A DNA stretch of 64,000 bases from Hemibagrus wyckioides (GCF_019097595.1 NC_080711.1:8833928-8897927); one strand, 5' to 3'. Positions 48,195-60,015 are shown, counted from the stretch's first letter. Numbers and translations: made by a program. The notes: generated by a model not told the origin, from the letters alone.

Positions 48195-48626
48195 TACCAG
48201 TCAAAAGTTTGGACATGGTCTTTCCTGATGTTTATTTCTTTAAACAATGCTGAAGGCGGCCGAAATACACAATAATGTCCTTTGAACAGTTGATATTGAG
48301 ATATGTCTGCTACTGATGCTCTGTAAAGCCTTCATAACAGCTCTATTCTGAGGTGCTGTTAATTGGTGATTTCTGAGGCTGGTAACTCTAAATGAACTTC
48401 TCCTCACTTGACAATACTGTTCTTGCAAGAACTATCCCAGAACACCTGACCTTCATATCTTAAAATAACAACTGACTATTGTTTGTTGTCATTACATATG
48501 GATTACTTAAGTCCATGTGTGTTATTTCATAGTTTTGAAATCTCCAGTATTGTTCTAGAATGTAGAAAATAAATCCCTAAACAAAAAACATTGATTTAAA
48601 AGGTGTGTCCAAACTTTTGACTGGTA

Positions 48627-48629
<3 letters not shown>
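48192..48629. mobile_element. Short internally deleted Tc1-like element (MITE)
   Basis: The ends cactaccagtcaaaagtttg and caaacttttgactggtagtg are inverted repeats matching for about 24 bp, and TA flanks both sides. At 438 bp it is too short to encode a transposase. A 62-codon minus-strand frame (48240-48428) containing SLRNHQLTAPQNRAVMKALQ is the only open segment. I recognise the TIR as that of a common fish Tc1 family different from both neighbours. Confidence 0.92.

Positions 48630-48675
<46 letters not shown>
48630..48675. repeat. TA array between Tc1 elements 2 and 3
   Basis: A pure TA run of about 23 units. Confidence 0.97.
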
Positions 48676-48678
<3 letters not shown>

Positions 48679-50210
48679 TGAGGGAAAAAATTATTTGATC
48701 CCCTGCTGATTTTGTACGTTTGCCCACTGACAAAGAAATGATCAGTCTGTAATTTTAATGGTAGGTGTATTTGAACAGTGAGAGACAGAATAACAACAAA
48801 AAAATCCAGAAAAACACATTTCAGAAAAGTTCTACATTGATTTGCATTTTAATGAGTGAAATAAGTATTTGATCCCCTATCAATCAGAAAGATTTCTGGC
48901 TCCCAGGTGTCTTTTATACAGGTAAGGAGCTGAGATTACAGTAGGAGCACTCTCGGGGAGTGCTCTTAATCTCAGCTCATTAACTGTATGAAAGACACCT
49001 GTCCACAGAAGGAAGCAATCAATCAGATTCCAAACTCTCCATCATGGCCAAGACCAAAGAGCTGTCCATGGATGTCAGGGACAAGATTGTAGACCTACAC
49101 AAGGCTGGAATGAGCTACAAGACCATCACCAAGCAGCTTGGTGAGAAGGTGACAACAGTTGGTGCGATTATTCCCAAATGGAAGAAACACAAAAGGACTG
49201 TCAATCTTCCTCGGTCTGGGGCTCCATGCAAGATCTCACCTCATGGAGTTTCAATGATCATGAGAACGGCGAGGAATCAGCCCAGAATTACACTGGAGGA
49301 TTTTGTCAATGATCTCAAGGCAGCTGGGACCATAGTCACCAAGAAAACAATTGGTAACACACTACGCTGTGAAAGACTGAAATCCAGTATCACCTGCAAG
49401 GTCCCCCTGCTAAAGAAAGCACATGTACAGGCTCATCTGAAGTTTGCCAGAGAACATCTGAATGATTCAGATGAGAACTGGGTGAAATTGTTGTGGTCAA
49501 ATGAGACCAAAATCCAGATCTTTGGCATCAACTCAACTCGCCGTGTTTGGAGGAGGAGGAATGCTGCCTATGACCCCAAGTGCACCATCCCCAGGTGACA
49601 GAACAACTGCACCACATCAAAGGGACGATGGACGGGGCCATGTACCGTCTTGGATGAGAACCTCCTTCCCTCAGCCAGGGCATTGAAAATGGGTCGTGGA
49701 TGGATATTCCAGCCTGACAATGACCCAAAACACACGGCCAAGGCAACAAAGGAGTGGTTCAAAAAGAAGCACATTAAGGTCCTGTAGTGGCCTAGCCAGT
49801 CTCCAGACCTTAATCCCATAGAAAATCTGTGGAGGGAGCTGAAGGGTCAGCCACAAATCCTTAATGACTTGGAGAGGATCTGCAAAGAGGAGTGGGCCCA
49901 AATTCCTTGAGATGTGAGATGTGTGCAAACCTGGTGGCCAACTACAAGAAATGTCTGACGTCTGTGATTGCCAACAAGGGTTTGCCACCAAGTACTAAGT
50001 CATGTTTTGCAAAGGGGTCAAATACTTATTTCACTCAATAAAATGCAAATCAATGTATAACTTTTTTGAAATGTGTTTTTCTGGATTTTTTGTTGTTATT
50101 CTGTCTCTCACTGTTCAGATAAACCTACCCTTAAAATTACAGACTGATCATTTCTTTGTCAGTGGGCAAATGTACAAAATCAGCAGGGGATCAAATCATT
50201 TTTTCCCTCA

Positions 50211-50213
<3 letters not shown>
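48676..50213 (+). mobile_element. Tc1-like transposon with ~200-bp IR/DR ends, disabled
   Basis: The left end begins cagtgagggaaaaaattatt. The right end, inverted, begins cagtgagggaaaaaatgatt. The two stay alignable for about 200 bp. Each arm carries an inner direct repeat of the tip (left 'aataagtatttgatcccc' at about 48860; right, inverted, 'ggggtcaaatacttattt' at about 50015). This is the IR/DR layout known from Sleeping-Beauty-type elements. The element is 1538 bp and its transposase is damaged. TA flanks both sides. Confidence 0.93.
49044..49998 (+). pseudogene. Tc1-like transposase, inactivated
   Basis: The frame opens with [20 protein letters not shown], then the HTH part [15 protein letters not shown] and the linker [14 protein letters not shown], and runs 184 codons to [20 protein letters not shown] before a stop at 49598. 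Three lesions can be seen. First, the first catalytic Asp is replaced: the block reads [11 protein letters not shown] where WSDETK is expected. Second, the glycine-rich block that should follow CTIP is missing, and sense text resumes at GTMDGAMYR with a frame change. Third, after [20 protein letters not shown] a TAG at about 49786 interrupts [17 protein letters not shown]. The end, FATKY-stop at 49998, is preserved. Any product would be catalytically dead. Confidence 0.93.

Positions 50214-50294
<81 letters not shown>
50214..50294. repeat. TA array, right of the Tc1 cluster
   Basis: A TA run of about 40 units, starting at the third element's end. Confidence 0.96.
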
Positions 50295-50300
<6 letters not shown>

Positions 50301-53227
50301 GTCAGTCATTTGAGCTAGTTGTCTGGCTTGTTGCTACCAAAATACTAACACGGAGGCATCAGATTTCCCCACATTGTCTGTCTAATGTGCTAAGGATAAA
50401 AATGGCACAATTCCAACCTCCAAATTTCTGCTTAAGGTGTAATGCAGTATTATGTTATATTTACTTGTTCATCTGACTTTCCTAAACTGCACCAATTCCA
50501 TATCTCTGAAGATATTTGAACCTTTCTTTCCTATGAGCTCAGTGCCACCGGTTTATCTTGCCGTCTGTCTTTTTCTTTTTTTAATCTAAGGATTCAGTGT
50601 TTGTAGGTAGCGCAGGCTGTAGGAGGTTAATAATTTTACTTTTGTATCGGTTGAAACTTTTATATTACATTTAGACATGTTTTTTTTTTTATAAAAATGT
50701 AAATATTCATAACAATAAACCTGTACACTCACAATGTAAAAAATCCCCTTAAAACATCGCTTCAGATTAACCGTCTTCACCCAGCAACACCGGACACTAA
50801 ATGCAAAATGCAAAACAATCTATTTATTATTAGGCTAAGATCATATGGAGCATTCTGCACACAGGGACGCTGATGGTTCCTGCTGTGTTCAGGTTTTCCT
50901 AGCGCCTACCTTCACAAACTGCAATTCAGTATAAGAGAAACATGTGAAGCATGCCTTGTGTGGAAAATGAATTAATATTCGTTCGTGCTGTGTTCCTACT
51001 GCAAGACTATCCGAAAGCCCATGTTTCAGAAACTATTTCTTCTATTTTATGACCCGTAATGTCACTCAGTACTCCATCAAAGTCCAGACTGCATCCAATC
51101 TGCCTCATCTGTGGTGTGCTTGTTCCATCAAAAAGAAACATTTGCGCAGTTTGATTTCTCGGTTATGGAGAAATGCAGACGGTTATAGAGTGGAAATTTA
51201 CAGGGTGCTGAATGCCATCGTAAAAATGTTACATGCCCTTTCTCCAAAAACTGTAACAAATGCCATATCAGCACTGACCATATGAGGTACCTATTTTACT
51301 GTGAAAAATGTTTTTTTTTCCCCTTGTTGTAGATTTTTGCTTTTCCATTGTGGACAAAATTCAACGTGTATCTTACCAGATATGTTAGTACCAAAATAAT
51401 TACTTCCAATGACACCTGGTCCATAACATACTGTACTATAGGAAACCTCACCGTGGCTAAGCTGTAGTTGTGTATTAGCTGATTCAGTTTCATTCTATGA
51501 TATGTGGGCAAGACGGATGTAAGAAGTGGTATTTGCTAGAGAAATGGAGGGAAAGCTGGGATTCCTTTTTAATTCAGCATCATCAGGTGCTGCTTTCTAA
51601 ACATGGAAAACTAGAACTTACTTTTGATACTCTTTTTTTTGAGCACTGATGCAGACAGTGAGTCTAACAATCCATTATTTTTCCTATGCGTATTTACAGC
51701 TGATTAGCAAAACCATTTCTATTGTGGGCTGCTAAAATCCCCTTGGCTTTTTAAAAACCTAGTATTAATGTGAAAAGAGAAGATGCCCACACACACACTA
51801 TTTACTTCCCTGCCCTTGACTTCAGAAGGCTTTCACTAATCCTTCCTCATCTGAAGTCAAGCTGACACCTATGTACCTGTATGTTGTGTTTTAAATCAAA
51901 TAAAAAAAATACAAGTGCTACAACCGTGCTACTTAATAAAATCTTATCTTAAGCTAATACAAAGTCCGGTTGCTTCATGTACAGGGATGGACAAATCAGT
52001 AGCTCAGTAGTGAAGTAGATTTTGTGTCTGGGTTGTTATTTGTTTGTTATAATTCATTGTTGCTTGACAGGACAGTACGCCCAACAAGAAAATAAAGCCT
52101 ATTGATTTTTGTGAGCCATCCCCTGGTGCTGTAACTAAAACATGTTACTCAGAATCAGAATCAGATGACCTGCTGGATGGCCACGGTGTGATATAGTCAA
52201 ATTATTTAGCGTGCACTGACGATAAAACACATCATAAAGCCATCTTTTCTTCTAGCAGAGGCACATATTGTGAAACAATAAAGATGCGACTTGCATCAGT
52301 CTTGCGTTTTTTACTTGCGGTGCCAGAACTGACTAACACAATTCATAGCAAAAACGATGGCCGACAACTTGCTGGATTTTCAGCCGGAAACATGATAAAC
52401 TATCTAAGAAACTTTACCAGGAGAGAATAAGGATTATGCATAGCTTCATAAATCTGTAAATTCATACACTTGTCTATTTCTCTTTAATGCAATTAACTAG
52501 GAACTGGCTATACTTTATATATTACACTACATTAGCTGCCATTTTTAGCACAGTCAATTAAATTTACTGCTGGCAACCACAACATGTCACTGGGGAAGCG
52601 CACTTATCTGCTCTTGATGCAGATTCATAGTGTCTGATCAGATATTATTCGCTACGTATGATGTAAACACACTCGCTGTTTTCAGATACTCAGATACGTA
52701 AGTTTTATATTACCCGGTCACTTGCTGGAACACTGTCCACGCTTCACTCAGGGTGTTGTACTGAGAGGAAAACCATGTTCAGCACTGTCACTCCTGCGTA
52801 GGTGTTATGAAGTATACATGAAGCCTTCATGCGTCACTGACACAGTGGCTATTTGGCCAGAAGAGATAGCGCTGAATCCTGCAGCTTGCCAGAAGTCTCG
52901 CTTATTAGAGAAGAAGAATTGTGATCACAGAGGATGTGGAGAGAGGAGAAAAACAGGGGAGAAAGGGATGATAGGGGAGGTTTTTCACTTGAGAGATTTC
53001 AGCAACTGTCTGTTAAACAGGGGAGAAGGCGGGGAGAGAGCACGGCTGAAAATGAAGATTGATTGAGGATTGGTGAGACTGTGTGTGTGTGTGTGTGTGT
53101 CGTTGAGGAAGCATGAGAGAGAAAGATGAGGGTTAGCTCAGAGGAGCTCATTCAGGGCGACTGATAACGACACAATCTCTCTGTGGGTGACATACTCAAA
53201 TACTCTTTGGCTCGTTCACTGTCGCCT

Positions 53228-53229
<2 letters not shown>
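50295..53229. other. Gene-free stretch
   Basis: Nearly 3 kb without a recognised repeat family or exon. A TG run lies at about 53080-53100. The longest frame (52722-53066, plus) has Cys and Lys/Gly-rich parts but no motif and is overlapped by purine-rich sequence. I treat it as chance. Confidence 0.35.

Positions 53230-53263
<34 letters not shown>
53230..53263. repeat. CA microsatellite
   Basis: A perfect CA run of about 17 units. Confidence 0.96.
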
Positions 53264-53265
<2 letters not shown>

Positions 53266-54499
53266 GATCTTGTGAGCAGTCCTCCTCGCCCTTTCCACAT
53301 GGCACACACACAGATGAAGAACCAGAGGGACAAACACAGTCGTTTTGGACTGAGGACATGTCATGTGGCGCTCTCTGTGAAGGACAGCTTCCTGATAAAT
53401 GTCACTCCTTGTCAGGCAGCAAGGCCATCAGCCCCTCGGACTGAACACTGTGCTTTAACTTCATAAAAGTAATGCCCAACACACACCCACACACTCGGGC
53501 GCGGGCAGGCAAACTGGAGAACGGAGATTTGTATTAAAGGAATGTGATGTAGCTGGGCTTGATCTTAACAAATTTTAGTGGTACCAATAGGATCATTGCA
53601 TCTTCTGGTTCCAGTGGCAATTTGAAGGCTCCTTTGTACACGGTATCCTTTAGACAGCAACCCAAGACACCGTTAAGCCTTAGCTTGAAATCTCTTTGTA
53701 ATATCTCTTTGAAATCTCTTCTCCTTACATTTGCACAGAGCAAAGCATGGCACCATGCTCTGTAAAAGTTGATGACCATCAGCATCTAAGGAGGTGGTTT
53801 TGCTGACCCGGCATTCAGATTTCAATGTCAGTTGAGAAAGTTTTTTTTTTTTTTTGTCCTGCCAAAACACCTTCACTCTGGGTTTAATTACCGTTCGAAG
53901 ACGCCACCCTTAGAGGATCATTCCTTCCACTCATTTTCGTACCCCTTTATCAAAAGAAATGTTGCAGTGAACAGAAAGAGTTTGGATTGTTCAGCTGAAA
54001 ATGGGTCCAACATAGACTTTTTTTTTTTAGTTATCTTGTACAACAGTATCCACAAATTGTAGACATTGTAGAAAAAAGCTAAAAAATAAAAGGGCTGTGG
54101 TTGTGAAAGGCAGGTGTAATCTTACTTAAACCGAATCCTACAACAGATTGAGTGGTCTGAGTCATTCTTGCCACTGAGGGCTGGACGTGAACACATACCC
54201 GGAGACAGCAAATCTAAACATAATAAAAACATAATAATAACATAAGGTCAATTTATTAGCTGTTTGTCTACAGCTTACTAATGTTTAAATGCCAGGGAAG
54301 ATGTTGAGTGTTGAAGCCTCTTTTTCCTTCTATTCAGCTTTTCAGTCACCTGCTTCAGCACGATGTTCATGTAGCCAGGAAAATGGAATGCATGCTTTCT
54401 GAGTGCCAGGCATGACTTTAGCACAGTTAAATGCATTTCCTCTTCATTAGAGATGGTATTTCTGGCTGACGATCAAATATACTCTTCCTTTGTGTACAA
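53264..54499. other. Gene-free stretch
   Basis: A poly-T run lies at about 53840-53855 and another at 54018-54028. No gene was recognised. Confidence 0.35.
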
Positions 54500-54680
54500 A
54501 AAAGACAGCAATAATTCAGTAGATAAGACGTTGGCTGACTGATCAGTAGGTCATGAGTTAAAATGGCATGGTTGCCTCTGTTGGTGCCATGAGCAAGGCC
54601 CTTAATTCTCAAGTACTCCGATGTATAAATGAGATAAGTCACTCTGGATAAGCTTGTCTGCCAAATGCCATGAAGTGATC
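54500..54680 (+). repeat. tRNA-derived SINE with L2-type tail
   Basis: The head 'cagtagataagacgttggct' and 'taggtcatgagttaaaatgg' (degraded B-box region) is followed by 'gccatgagcaaggccctta' and the tail 'tcactctggataagcttgtc' and 'tgccaaatgccatgaa'. It is the same architecture as 17430-17582 but in the other orientation. Confidence 0.75.
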
Positions 54681-55084
54681 ATATATGTTTCCAATCATTC
54701 TCTTACAGATCGTTATGAGCTTAAATGTAAATAACTTTAGAAATGAATGCATTCAATCAGTCTTAGTGTAAGGAGTTGTCGGAGGCAGACTTTATTAAAG
54801 AAGCACGAAGTAACAAATCCAAAATGAGAGGCAGAAGCAAGGTGAAGGTAAACATGTAGAGAGGTCAATAATACAATGAAGCAAACAAATCCGTATTGCA
54901 AAACCGGAAAACTTCATGTACAGCAAAGAGAAACAACTGCTTAAGAAGTCTTGACCCCGGAAGTGAATAGACAGGGACGAGGAAGTAGGTCAATACTCTT
55001 GTGAGCGCTCCCACTAATGGCCAGGAGAGGTGAGAACAGGAGACACTTAGGAGGTCATTCATTCAGAATAAGCCTTTTATTCTG
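54681..55084. other. Gene-free stretch, possibly part of an unrecognised repeat
   Basis: Sequence such as 'ggcagactttattaaagaag' and 'gaccccggaagtgaatagac' has the feel of transposon-derived DNA, but I found no second copy in the window and no ends. Confidence 0.25.
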
Positions 55085-55255
55085 CTCACTCTTGTGGTGG
55101 AGCTGGGGTCTATCCCAGGAACACTGGACACAATTTACCCCAGATGGGGTAGCAATTCTCTAGCATGACACCATGTGCATATTCTAGAAAGAAGGAACCC
55201 AGAGGACACCCATAAGGACACAGAAAAAAACACATCACACCCAGACCCACTGTAT
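55085..55255 (-). repeat. Fragment of the 45545-type dispersed repeat
   Basis: 'gtggagctggggtctatccc', aggaacactggacacaattt, 'aacccagaggacacccata' and 'aggacacagaaaaaaacaca' follow the order of that repeat, with heavy divergence. Confidence 0.5.
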
Positions 55256-55755
55256 CACTGTGCAGCCCTCATTATACAAAACAGGTGATGCGAATGACAT
55301 TGATTATATCAGTACAATGACACTTGTCAAGAGGTGGAATATATTAGGCAGGTCTTATGGGGGTGTTCCTGTTATACAGTTTTTAGCATCTACTAAAAGT
55401 GGAAGGACAATTGGTAAACCAGCAACAGGGTCATGTGCACTCAAGGCTCACTGATTCGCATGGAGAACAAGGCTAACCCGTCAAGTCTGATCCCATAGAA
55501 GAGCTACTGTAGCACAAATTGCTGGAAAATTTAATTCTGGCTAAAAAGGGAAAGGTGTCCGAACACACAGTGCATCACAGCTTGCTGCATACATGCCCAT
55601 GCTGACCTGAAGGATCTGCTTCTAACATCTTGGTGCCAGATACTCCTTCAGAGGTCTTGAGTCCATGGCTCAATGGGTCAGAGCTGTTTAGGTGGCACAG
55701 GGAGAACCAACATAATATTATGCAGGTGGTTTTGATGTTATGGCTGATCAGTGGA
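55256..55755 (+). mobile_element. Internally deleted Tc1-like element, third copy
   Basis: It belongs to the family of 15241-15795 and 25311-25752, in the opposite orientation. 'aatgacattgattatatcag', 'gtggaatatattaggcagg', 'gatcccatagaagagctact', 'ttggtgccagatactccttc' and the end 'gatgttatggctgatcagtg' follow the family order. The transposase start and most of the catalytic region are absent, and no frame remains. Confidence 0.78.
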
Positions 55756-55828
55756 TTTCATTTCATCACACTTCACTCTGCTGCATGACATTATATGCTA
55801 GAATTTTTTAATAGGGTTGGATATGTAG

Positions 55829-55910
55829 GGTAGGTGGCATGGTAGCTTAGTGGTTAGCATGTTTGCCTCACAGCTCCAGTGTCCTGGTTTCAAGTCTCGC
55901 TCCAGCTCAC

Positions 55911-55945
<35 letters not shown>

Positions 55946-56152
55946 AGTTTGCATGTTCTCCCCATGCTTGGTGGGTTTCCTCTGTGTGCTCCCACAGTCC
56001 AAATATATGCTTCTAGGCTTATTGGAGTCTCTAAATTGCCTGTATTGTGTGTGTGTGTGTGTACTCTGAGATGGGTTGGTATCCTACCTTGATGCCTGAT
56101 GACACCTGAGATAGATCGGATAAGCGGGACAGACAATGGAATGGAATGGATA
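55829..56152 (+). repeat. tRNA-derived SINE with internal GT arrays
   Basis: The head ggcatggtagcttagtggtt holds the A box (tagcttagtgg, 55843-55853), and 'ctggtttcaagtctcg' is a degenerate B box about 33 bp later. There follow a GT array (55914-55943), 'ggagtttgcatgttctcccc', 'atgcttggtgggtttcctc', a second short GT run, gagatgggttggtatcctac and 'gcctgatgacacctgagat', and a terminal GGAAT/ATGGA short repeat. The inverted relative is at 45545-45760. Confidence 0.82.
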
Positions 56153-56394
56153 TGTAGGGCTTCAGTGCATTATGGAATTTGCTAGTAAAAATGAGAGAGA
56201 ATTCAGCTGTGTGTATGAGCTTGTGTTTTAACCTCTTATTAAGCCCTTCTAGACTAAAACAATGGAACAATTCATGGACTTACATCTGATCTAATTCAAT
56301 TCTGAATTCTAAAACAAATGCAATGCAATAGTTTATTAACTTTTGAAAGAATGATTGTTTCCAAAGCCTAATTTATCGCCCACTCACTTTCACT

Positions 56395-56515
56395 AATCTG
56401 TTCAGAGAAGCAGTAGATCCACAGCCCACACCAGGAACACTGGGCATGAGACGGGAACACGCCCTGGATACGACGCCAGTGGATTGCAGTTTCAGTGTAG
56501 TGGCTTACTGCATCT
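56395..56515 (-). repeat. Fragment of the 45545-type dispersed repeat
   Basis: The words 'aggaacactgggcatgagac', gggaacacgccctggat and 'acgacgccagtggattgcag' match the body of that repeat. It starts only about 240 bp after the SINE at 55829, in inverted orientation. Confidence 0.6.
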
Positions 56516-58621
56516 TTCATAAGGAAGTCATCAAGAGACAAGAAATGAGTTCAGTGTAAACCTATATTTTCATCCTGACCATCCAAACAAAGTAGATATG
56601 ACTGCCACCTCAAGACATATCTTGAATCTATAGAAAGTACAATATTTTCCACTTCATCTTTTGCTAATATGTTTGAACAATATATGTTTAAAAGAAAACA
56701 AAACAAAACAAAATGCTACACAAGCAGCAGTAATGATAGTAGACACATCTGTCCTAAACAAATGAAAAGAAACAGCAATACTGGACAGACATATAAAAAG
56801 CTCAAATTGTACAGACTGGTTTAAAAATAAATGTTAGTTTTGATGTGCAGCTGTCCAGGGAAAATTGTTTTTAAAATCTCATATGACAGACCATTTTGGG
56901 GTTGAAAAAAAAAATTGGTCTGAATAGAATTCTCACTGAGTATTGACTGACCTGTTGGTTTTTGGGCCAGTCTGGCTTGGCTTAAGATAACCCATAAAAA
57001 TAACCCAGTCTCTCTTTTTTCTTTGGTCTGTATTCAGTTCACGTTCATATATGGTTATATTTTCTTAGTTGAGATGTGACAAAGTACTGGATAGAACATT
57101 GCTAGCCTGATATTGAAGCTATGAACCTTGCTGCAGTTACTGTCGAGAGTTTTTATGAGAGTCATTACAAATGGTAATTAATCTGGGAGTGTAACAGTTT
57201 ACTTTTTGTCCTTGAGTGTGGACAGAAAACTGAAGTTCCTTTCACTTTCCAAAAACTTAGCATAGGCTAACATACAATAATGTACAAATATACATTTAGC
57301 TAGCACAGTAATTGTAAAATAGTCATTTATTTACCTATATAATAGAGACTAAATAATTAATCAGACATGATTAATCCACTTCACTGTGAATTCTATTCAT
57401 TACCATTCAAAGGTTGATCCAGAAATGTATTATTTATTGCTATTATTCCACAGCACTTAATTCTTATTGTAATTATATTGTCCAGGAAAGTTCTTTAGAC
57501 AATAACCTGTTATTAGCCTTTCTTTTTCTCTTGAAAACCAGCTTGTCATGTTACTGAGAAACCAGAACATGCAAAAATTCCTCTGTCCTGAAGACTTTCA
57601 CAAAGCATTGACGCCCGATAGTCCTTAATCTTATCTCTCTCCTTGGGGTCCATTTAACCCCATTTAATGTTTAATGTCTCTAAATATATGTTTGACATAT
57701 TTTTTTTATTCATATTTAAAGACTTTTCTTAATTAAATGGGGACAACCAGGTAAACAAAACGATCATGATTGTATGTTTTCAGTGTCTTGTACACATTTT
57801 GTGGCATCAGTGTTCCTTGGGGTCAATTTGACCCCAGGCTGTTTTAGTTTAAATAAATAAACTAATTTGATTTTGGATATTATGGAGGTCACTATAAAAA
57901 TATTTTAATCTTCAAGATCATCCCTCTGCTTTAGGGCCCTAACCTCACATAAACATACCTGTGGTATTGTGAGAACCACTGAGAGTTCACACAACATGGG
58001 GAAGGAGAAGGAAAGACCCTGAAGGAAAAGACATTGATACTATCCTTGATAACAGAAATTGTACATTTTGGTCTTTCTGTCCAATTTGAGGTCAGTCAGT
58101 GAGATTGTGTGGTGATTTGTACATTTTTCTATAGTTATATATAAGCAATAGAAATGATGCGTGTTCAGGAGAATGGGGTGGTGGGGTGAGTTGGGGTTAT
58201 GTTTTATTTAAAAAGCTATTTAGGTTGTCAACAAAGAAACAGAAATTACCTGACAAAAAGTTATTATTATATATAAATTATATATAAAATTATATTCTGG
58301 AGGTGTTAATTAACCCAAAGGGCAATACAAGTTTGTAGGATAAATCATGTTTTTATGTAATTGATGCATGTGTTAATTAATGTAAATGTAAATTGACATG
58401 TTCTTCATTTTCTCTTTGTGTTTATGTTCAAAGTTCACCACATAATTGTTTTTCTTTGTAAAAATGAGTTTATTATTGTGTTTATATTACATTGTCTGGA
58501 GCCATACAAGTTCCTGTGAATAATAACGCATTAGAATGAGCACATTAATATAAATAAATCTAAATCTAAATTTCTGTCAATGATCTGAGGGCAAGAAGCC
58601 TTGATTATCACCACACATACA
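56516..58621. other. Gene-free AT-rich stretch with two ggggtc-acccc palindromes
   Basis: No gene was recognised. A perfect palindrome, ggggtcaatttgacccc, lies at 57819-57835, and an imperfect relative, ggggtccatttaacccc, at 57645-57661. Both are preceded by cctt. Confidence 0.4.
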
Positions 58622-58805
58622 TTACAGCACAGTGGAATTCTTTTTTTCGTGCCTCCCAGCTGAGGAAGTTGTGGTCAGAGCACAGGGGCAGCTATGATAC
58701 AGAGCAGGGAGGGTTAAAGGAATCGCTCAATTGCCCAACAGTGGAGTTTGGGGGTGCTGGGGTTTGTACTCCAATCCTCCAATACACTAGAACCATCACT
58801 GCCCC
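58622..58805 (-). repeat. tRNA-derived SINE, inverted (same family as 59823)
   Basis: Read on plus: 'cagtggaattctttttttc', 'gaggaagttgtggtcagagc', gggttaaaggaatcgctcaa, 'ttgcccaacagtggag', 'gtgctggggtttgtactcc' and 'accatcactgcccc'. This is the reverse-complement order of the SINE at 59823-60015: inverted tail, body, B-box region, head. Confidence 0.75.
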
Positions 58806-59234
58806 CGAAAGCTGCTTTTATACAAACACCTTCTAAAAAAAAGAAACTTTCATATGAAAATAATTAACATATCTGACACAAATATGTTGTGATGAATCTA
58901 CACTCTGCTGGACACTATGAAAAAAGACATAATTTAGTCTTTTCTCTAGCCTTGCATTCACATCAGCAACTATATTACGCTGCTCCTAGCTGGTCTGTTA
59001 TGAATTTGTAATGCCCAGCTCATCCCTCCCAGACTTTGGAATTCAGATAAAATAACCAAAGTGTATACAGATCACTGGATTATTTACTTCTTGTTCATTT
59101 CGTCATCTCAAAGAAAATATCTCAGTTCAAACATACAAGCCTGTCTCCATGTGGCTCATAACCTATAGACTTACATAAGAAATAAATCATCAGCTGTCTC
59201 TTTATTACTGGCTAATGTGTGTGCAGGACTAACA

Positions 59235-59442
59235 AAAACTGCTTCCTGTTCGGGGTCACCACAGCGGATCATCCAACCCCAGTATTTGATTTTGGCACAG
59301 GTTTTATGTCAGATGCCTGACGCAACATTCCCATTTTATCCAAGCTTGGGACTGGCACTGTGAGTTAACCCCTCAGTAGCTGGGTTTGGTTCCCTGCCTG
59401 GGAATTGAGAGCGCTGGAACCTGCCGCTGAGCCACCAGGGAA
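59235..59442 (-). repeat. tRNA-derived SINE, inverted (same family as 46130)
   Basis: 'ggggtcaccacagcggatca', 'cacaggttttatgtcagatg', 'cctgacgcaacattcccatt', 'aagcttgggactggcactg', 'ttccctgcctgggaattg' and 'ctgccgctgagccacca' repeat the order seen at 46130-46335. Confidence 0.78.
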
Positions 59443-59822
59443 TACTGACTGTGAATACAACTGTGAAGCTGTAGAAATGGATTTATTATATATTTATCCT
59501 TACAGATGTTTAAACAGTCCATGTACATTGTGTTCAATCTGTTGTTTTTGTTTATTTATAACTGGAAATTCTCAAAGGAACCATTTTTTAGTCTTGTTTT
59601 TATATAAATAAATAATTTTTTTCTTCTGTTTTTGTTTCCACATCTTGAATTCGGATATTCAAAAAATCCCCTGGTTAAGATCTGTCCTCTTGAACCTTAT
59701 TCTGATTCCATAAAAGATATGTTAAAAAATGAGCTCAACTTATGCGATAATAAATTTTAGGTGATTCAATTGCAGAGCTTGCTGATTTTTTTCAGCTGCC
59801 ATGTGGAATTCCATGCCCTGGC

Positions 59823-60015
59823 ATGTGAGGCAGTGGTAGCTCAAGTGGTTAAGGCTCTGGGTTATTGGTTGCAAGATTGGGGTTCAATCCCCAGCACTGA
59901 ACAGGGGTGCTGTATCATGGCTGACCCTGCGCTCTGACCCCAACCCACCATGGATGGAGTATGTGAAGAAAGAATTTCACTGTGCAGTAAGGTATATGAG
60001 ACAAACAAAATGTAC
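59823..60015 (+). repeat. tRNA-derived SINE with clear A and B boxes
   Basis: The A box tagctcaagtgg is at 59837-59848 and a perfect B box ggttcaatccc at 59881-59891, 44 bp apart start to start, a normal tRNA-type internal Pol III promoter spacing. The body contains 'gctgtatcatggctgaccct' and gcgctctgaccccaaccc. The tail 'agaatttcactgtgcagtaa', 'ggtatatgagacaaacaa' resembles the LINE tail at 44309-44350. The middle part seen in the copy at 63246 is deleted here. Confidence 0.85.

Noticed and set aside
59837..59891. Functional tRNA gene
   Set aside because: A and B boxes are present, but the sequence cannot fold into a full cloverleaf in my reading and continues into a SINE body and tail.
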